Shown here: in pieces, positions 5,953-6,615 of the stretch | Position numbering within the stretch: position 1 is the first letter of the stretch | How the letters are laid out: the number at the start of each line of letters is the position of its first letter | Assembly (NCBI GenBank): GCA_943355085.1 | Contig: CALREC010000038.1 | Location: forward strand, 1 to 6,615 | Length of the DNA stretch: 6,615 bases | Reading direction: 5' to 3' | From: Candidatus Altimarinota bacterium | Lineage (GTDB): Bacteria; Patescibacteriota; Gracilibacteria; BD1-5; UBA2023 | The notes under the pieces: generated by a model | The model's input: only the letters and a program-made list of their open reading frames with translations | Databases searched by the model: none | What the model was told of the DNA's origin: nothing | Made by a program: the position numbers and the translations under genes

Positions 5953-6615
5953 ATGAAAACACTTGTACAAAAAATAGAATCTACCCTAAGTGTAAAGCAT
6001 ACTCCATCGCTCCATGAAAAAGAATTGTTCGAACGCACACAGCTCTTTGTTCGTTTGATCTCTTGGATTCCTGGCATTCGCATGATAGCAGTGTCGAATA
6101 GCCTGGCTATGTATGCAACGCATCCAAATTCTGATATAGATCTATTTATCATTACTTCAGTGAATAGACTATGGATAGTCAGAGCTGGTATTCTGGCTAT
6201 GGCAATCATACTCAACGTCAGAACCAGGCCTGGGAACGAGGCGGGGAAATTCTGCTTCCCTTTTTTTATGACCGAAAAAAATCTTTCCCTCAAGAAAATA
6301 GCCATAGAAAATGATATATATCTTGCCTACTGGATACGTACTCTTAAGCCTCTATACAATAGAGACTATACTTATGGTCGATTTATGGAAGTCAATAAAG
6401 CATGGTACGAAGAAATTCTTGAAGAATTTTCTTCTCCCGCAAACCATCAAGAACACCTCCATAGCAATCGAATGTTTCTGATAGAGAAAAATAAACACGC
6501 TTTCTCTATTCTGATTTGAAAATGAGTATCTCCATTACTCTGACTTCTTGATCGTTGACTCAGTATTATTTCAAAAAAAATAATCTTTAAAAGAATCCAC
6601 ACAACCGATCAAGAA
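5953..6615 (+). CDS. Nucleotidyltransferase-fold protein (3' partial, UGA=Gly)
   Basis: 221 residues are visible and the gene is open to the window edge. UGA codons at 6517, 6523, 6541 and 6556 are read as Gly, all within the last 35 residues; under the standard code the protein would end at residue 188. The polymerase-beta-type nucleotidyltransferase motif is MIAVSNSLAMYATHPNSDIDLFIIT (starting at residue 44), given here as MIAVSNSL, then NSDIDLFIIT with the Asp61-x-Asp63 metal-binding pair. The usual Gly-Ser is Asn49-Ser50. Next come NRLWIVR, a hydrophobic stretch (78-88), GKFCFPFFMTE (98-108), DIYLAYWIRTLKPLY (121-135) and EVNKAW (146-151), the layout of uncharacterised nucleotidyltransferase-domain proteins common in candidate phyla bacteria. 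Substrate and partner are unknown. It begins 19 bases after the GIY-YIG stop. Confidence 0.8.

Noticed and set aside
4419..6305. Minus-strand open frames at 4419-4646, 4835-5071 and 5757-6305.
   Set aside because: They lie opposite DedA, TerC and the GIY-YIG/nucleotidyltransferase genes, which are clear families on the plus strand once UGA is read as Gly.

Overview
The window reads as genomic DNA from a candidate-phyla-radiation bacterium that decodes UGA as glycine (translation table 25), that is, Candidatus Absconditabacteria (SR1) or Candidatus Gracilibacteria (BD1-5/GN02). Under the standard code most genes break into fragments. With UGA read as Gly, seven of the nine protein genes become continuous, and the UGA codons fall on glycines that are family-conserved: GRF and PAG in a DedA protein, FWG and LSG in a TerC protein, SGAHYT in a GIY-YIG protein, and the turn glycine of a RelB-like antitoxin. 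I count 24 in-frame UGA codons. Every visible gene end is TAA or TAG. The DNA is AT-rich and no start codon is preceded by a recognisable Shine-Dalgarno sequence.

Layout. Positions 1-522 are the 3' end of a surface or fibre-like protein that finishes in an S74 (endosialidase-type) intramolecular chaperone domain. Positions 523-779 are non-coding. They hold a 178-nt inverted-repeat structure containing two partial copies of the 3' end of the neighbouring tRNA, then a strong bidirectional terminator. A tRNA-Lys(CUU) gene with an encoded CCA lies on the minus strand at 780-855. Plus-strand genes follow: an MscS-type mechanosensitive channel (975-1832); a RelB-like antitoxin and small toxin pair (1970-2590) with a palindromic operator candidate just before the antitoxin start; an ABC-F type twin-ATPase protein (2632-4095); a DedA-family membrane protein (4131-4736); a TerC-family membrane protein (4769-5689); a small GIY-YIG nuclease-like protein (5691-5933); and a nucleotidyltransferase-fold protein that runs off the right edge (5953-6615).

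How the genes relate. From 2632 onward all genes point the same way with gaps of 1-35 nt, so ABC-F, DedA, TerC, GIY-YIG and the nucleotidyltransferase could share transcripts. No single pathway links them. DedA and TerC are both polytopic membrane transport-type families, and MscS is a third membrane protein, so the window has an envelope and ion-homeostasis flavour interrupted by a toxin-antitoxin module. The tRNA and the S74 gene converge on the terminator at 741-768.

The points most worth a second look are the uneven use of UGA-Gly (0 of 51 glycines in MscS plus ABC-F against 24 of 76 elsewhere), the tRNA-derived repeats around 564-805, a toxin-antitoxin module whose two proteins are both truncated if UGA is read as stop, and the missing ribosome binding sites combined with promoter-like boxes very close to start codons.
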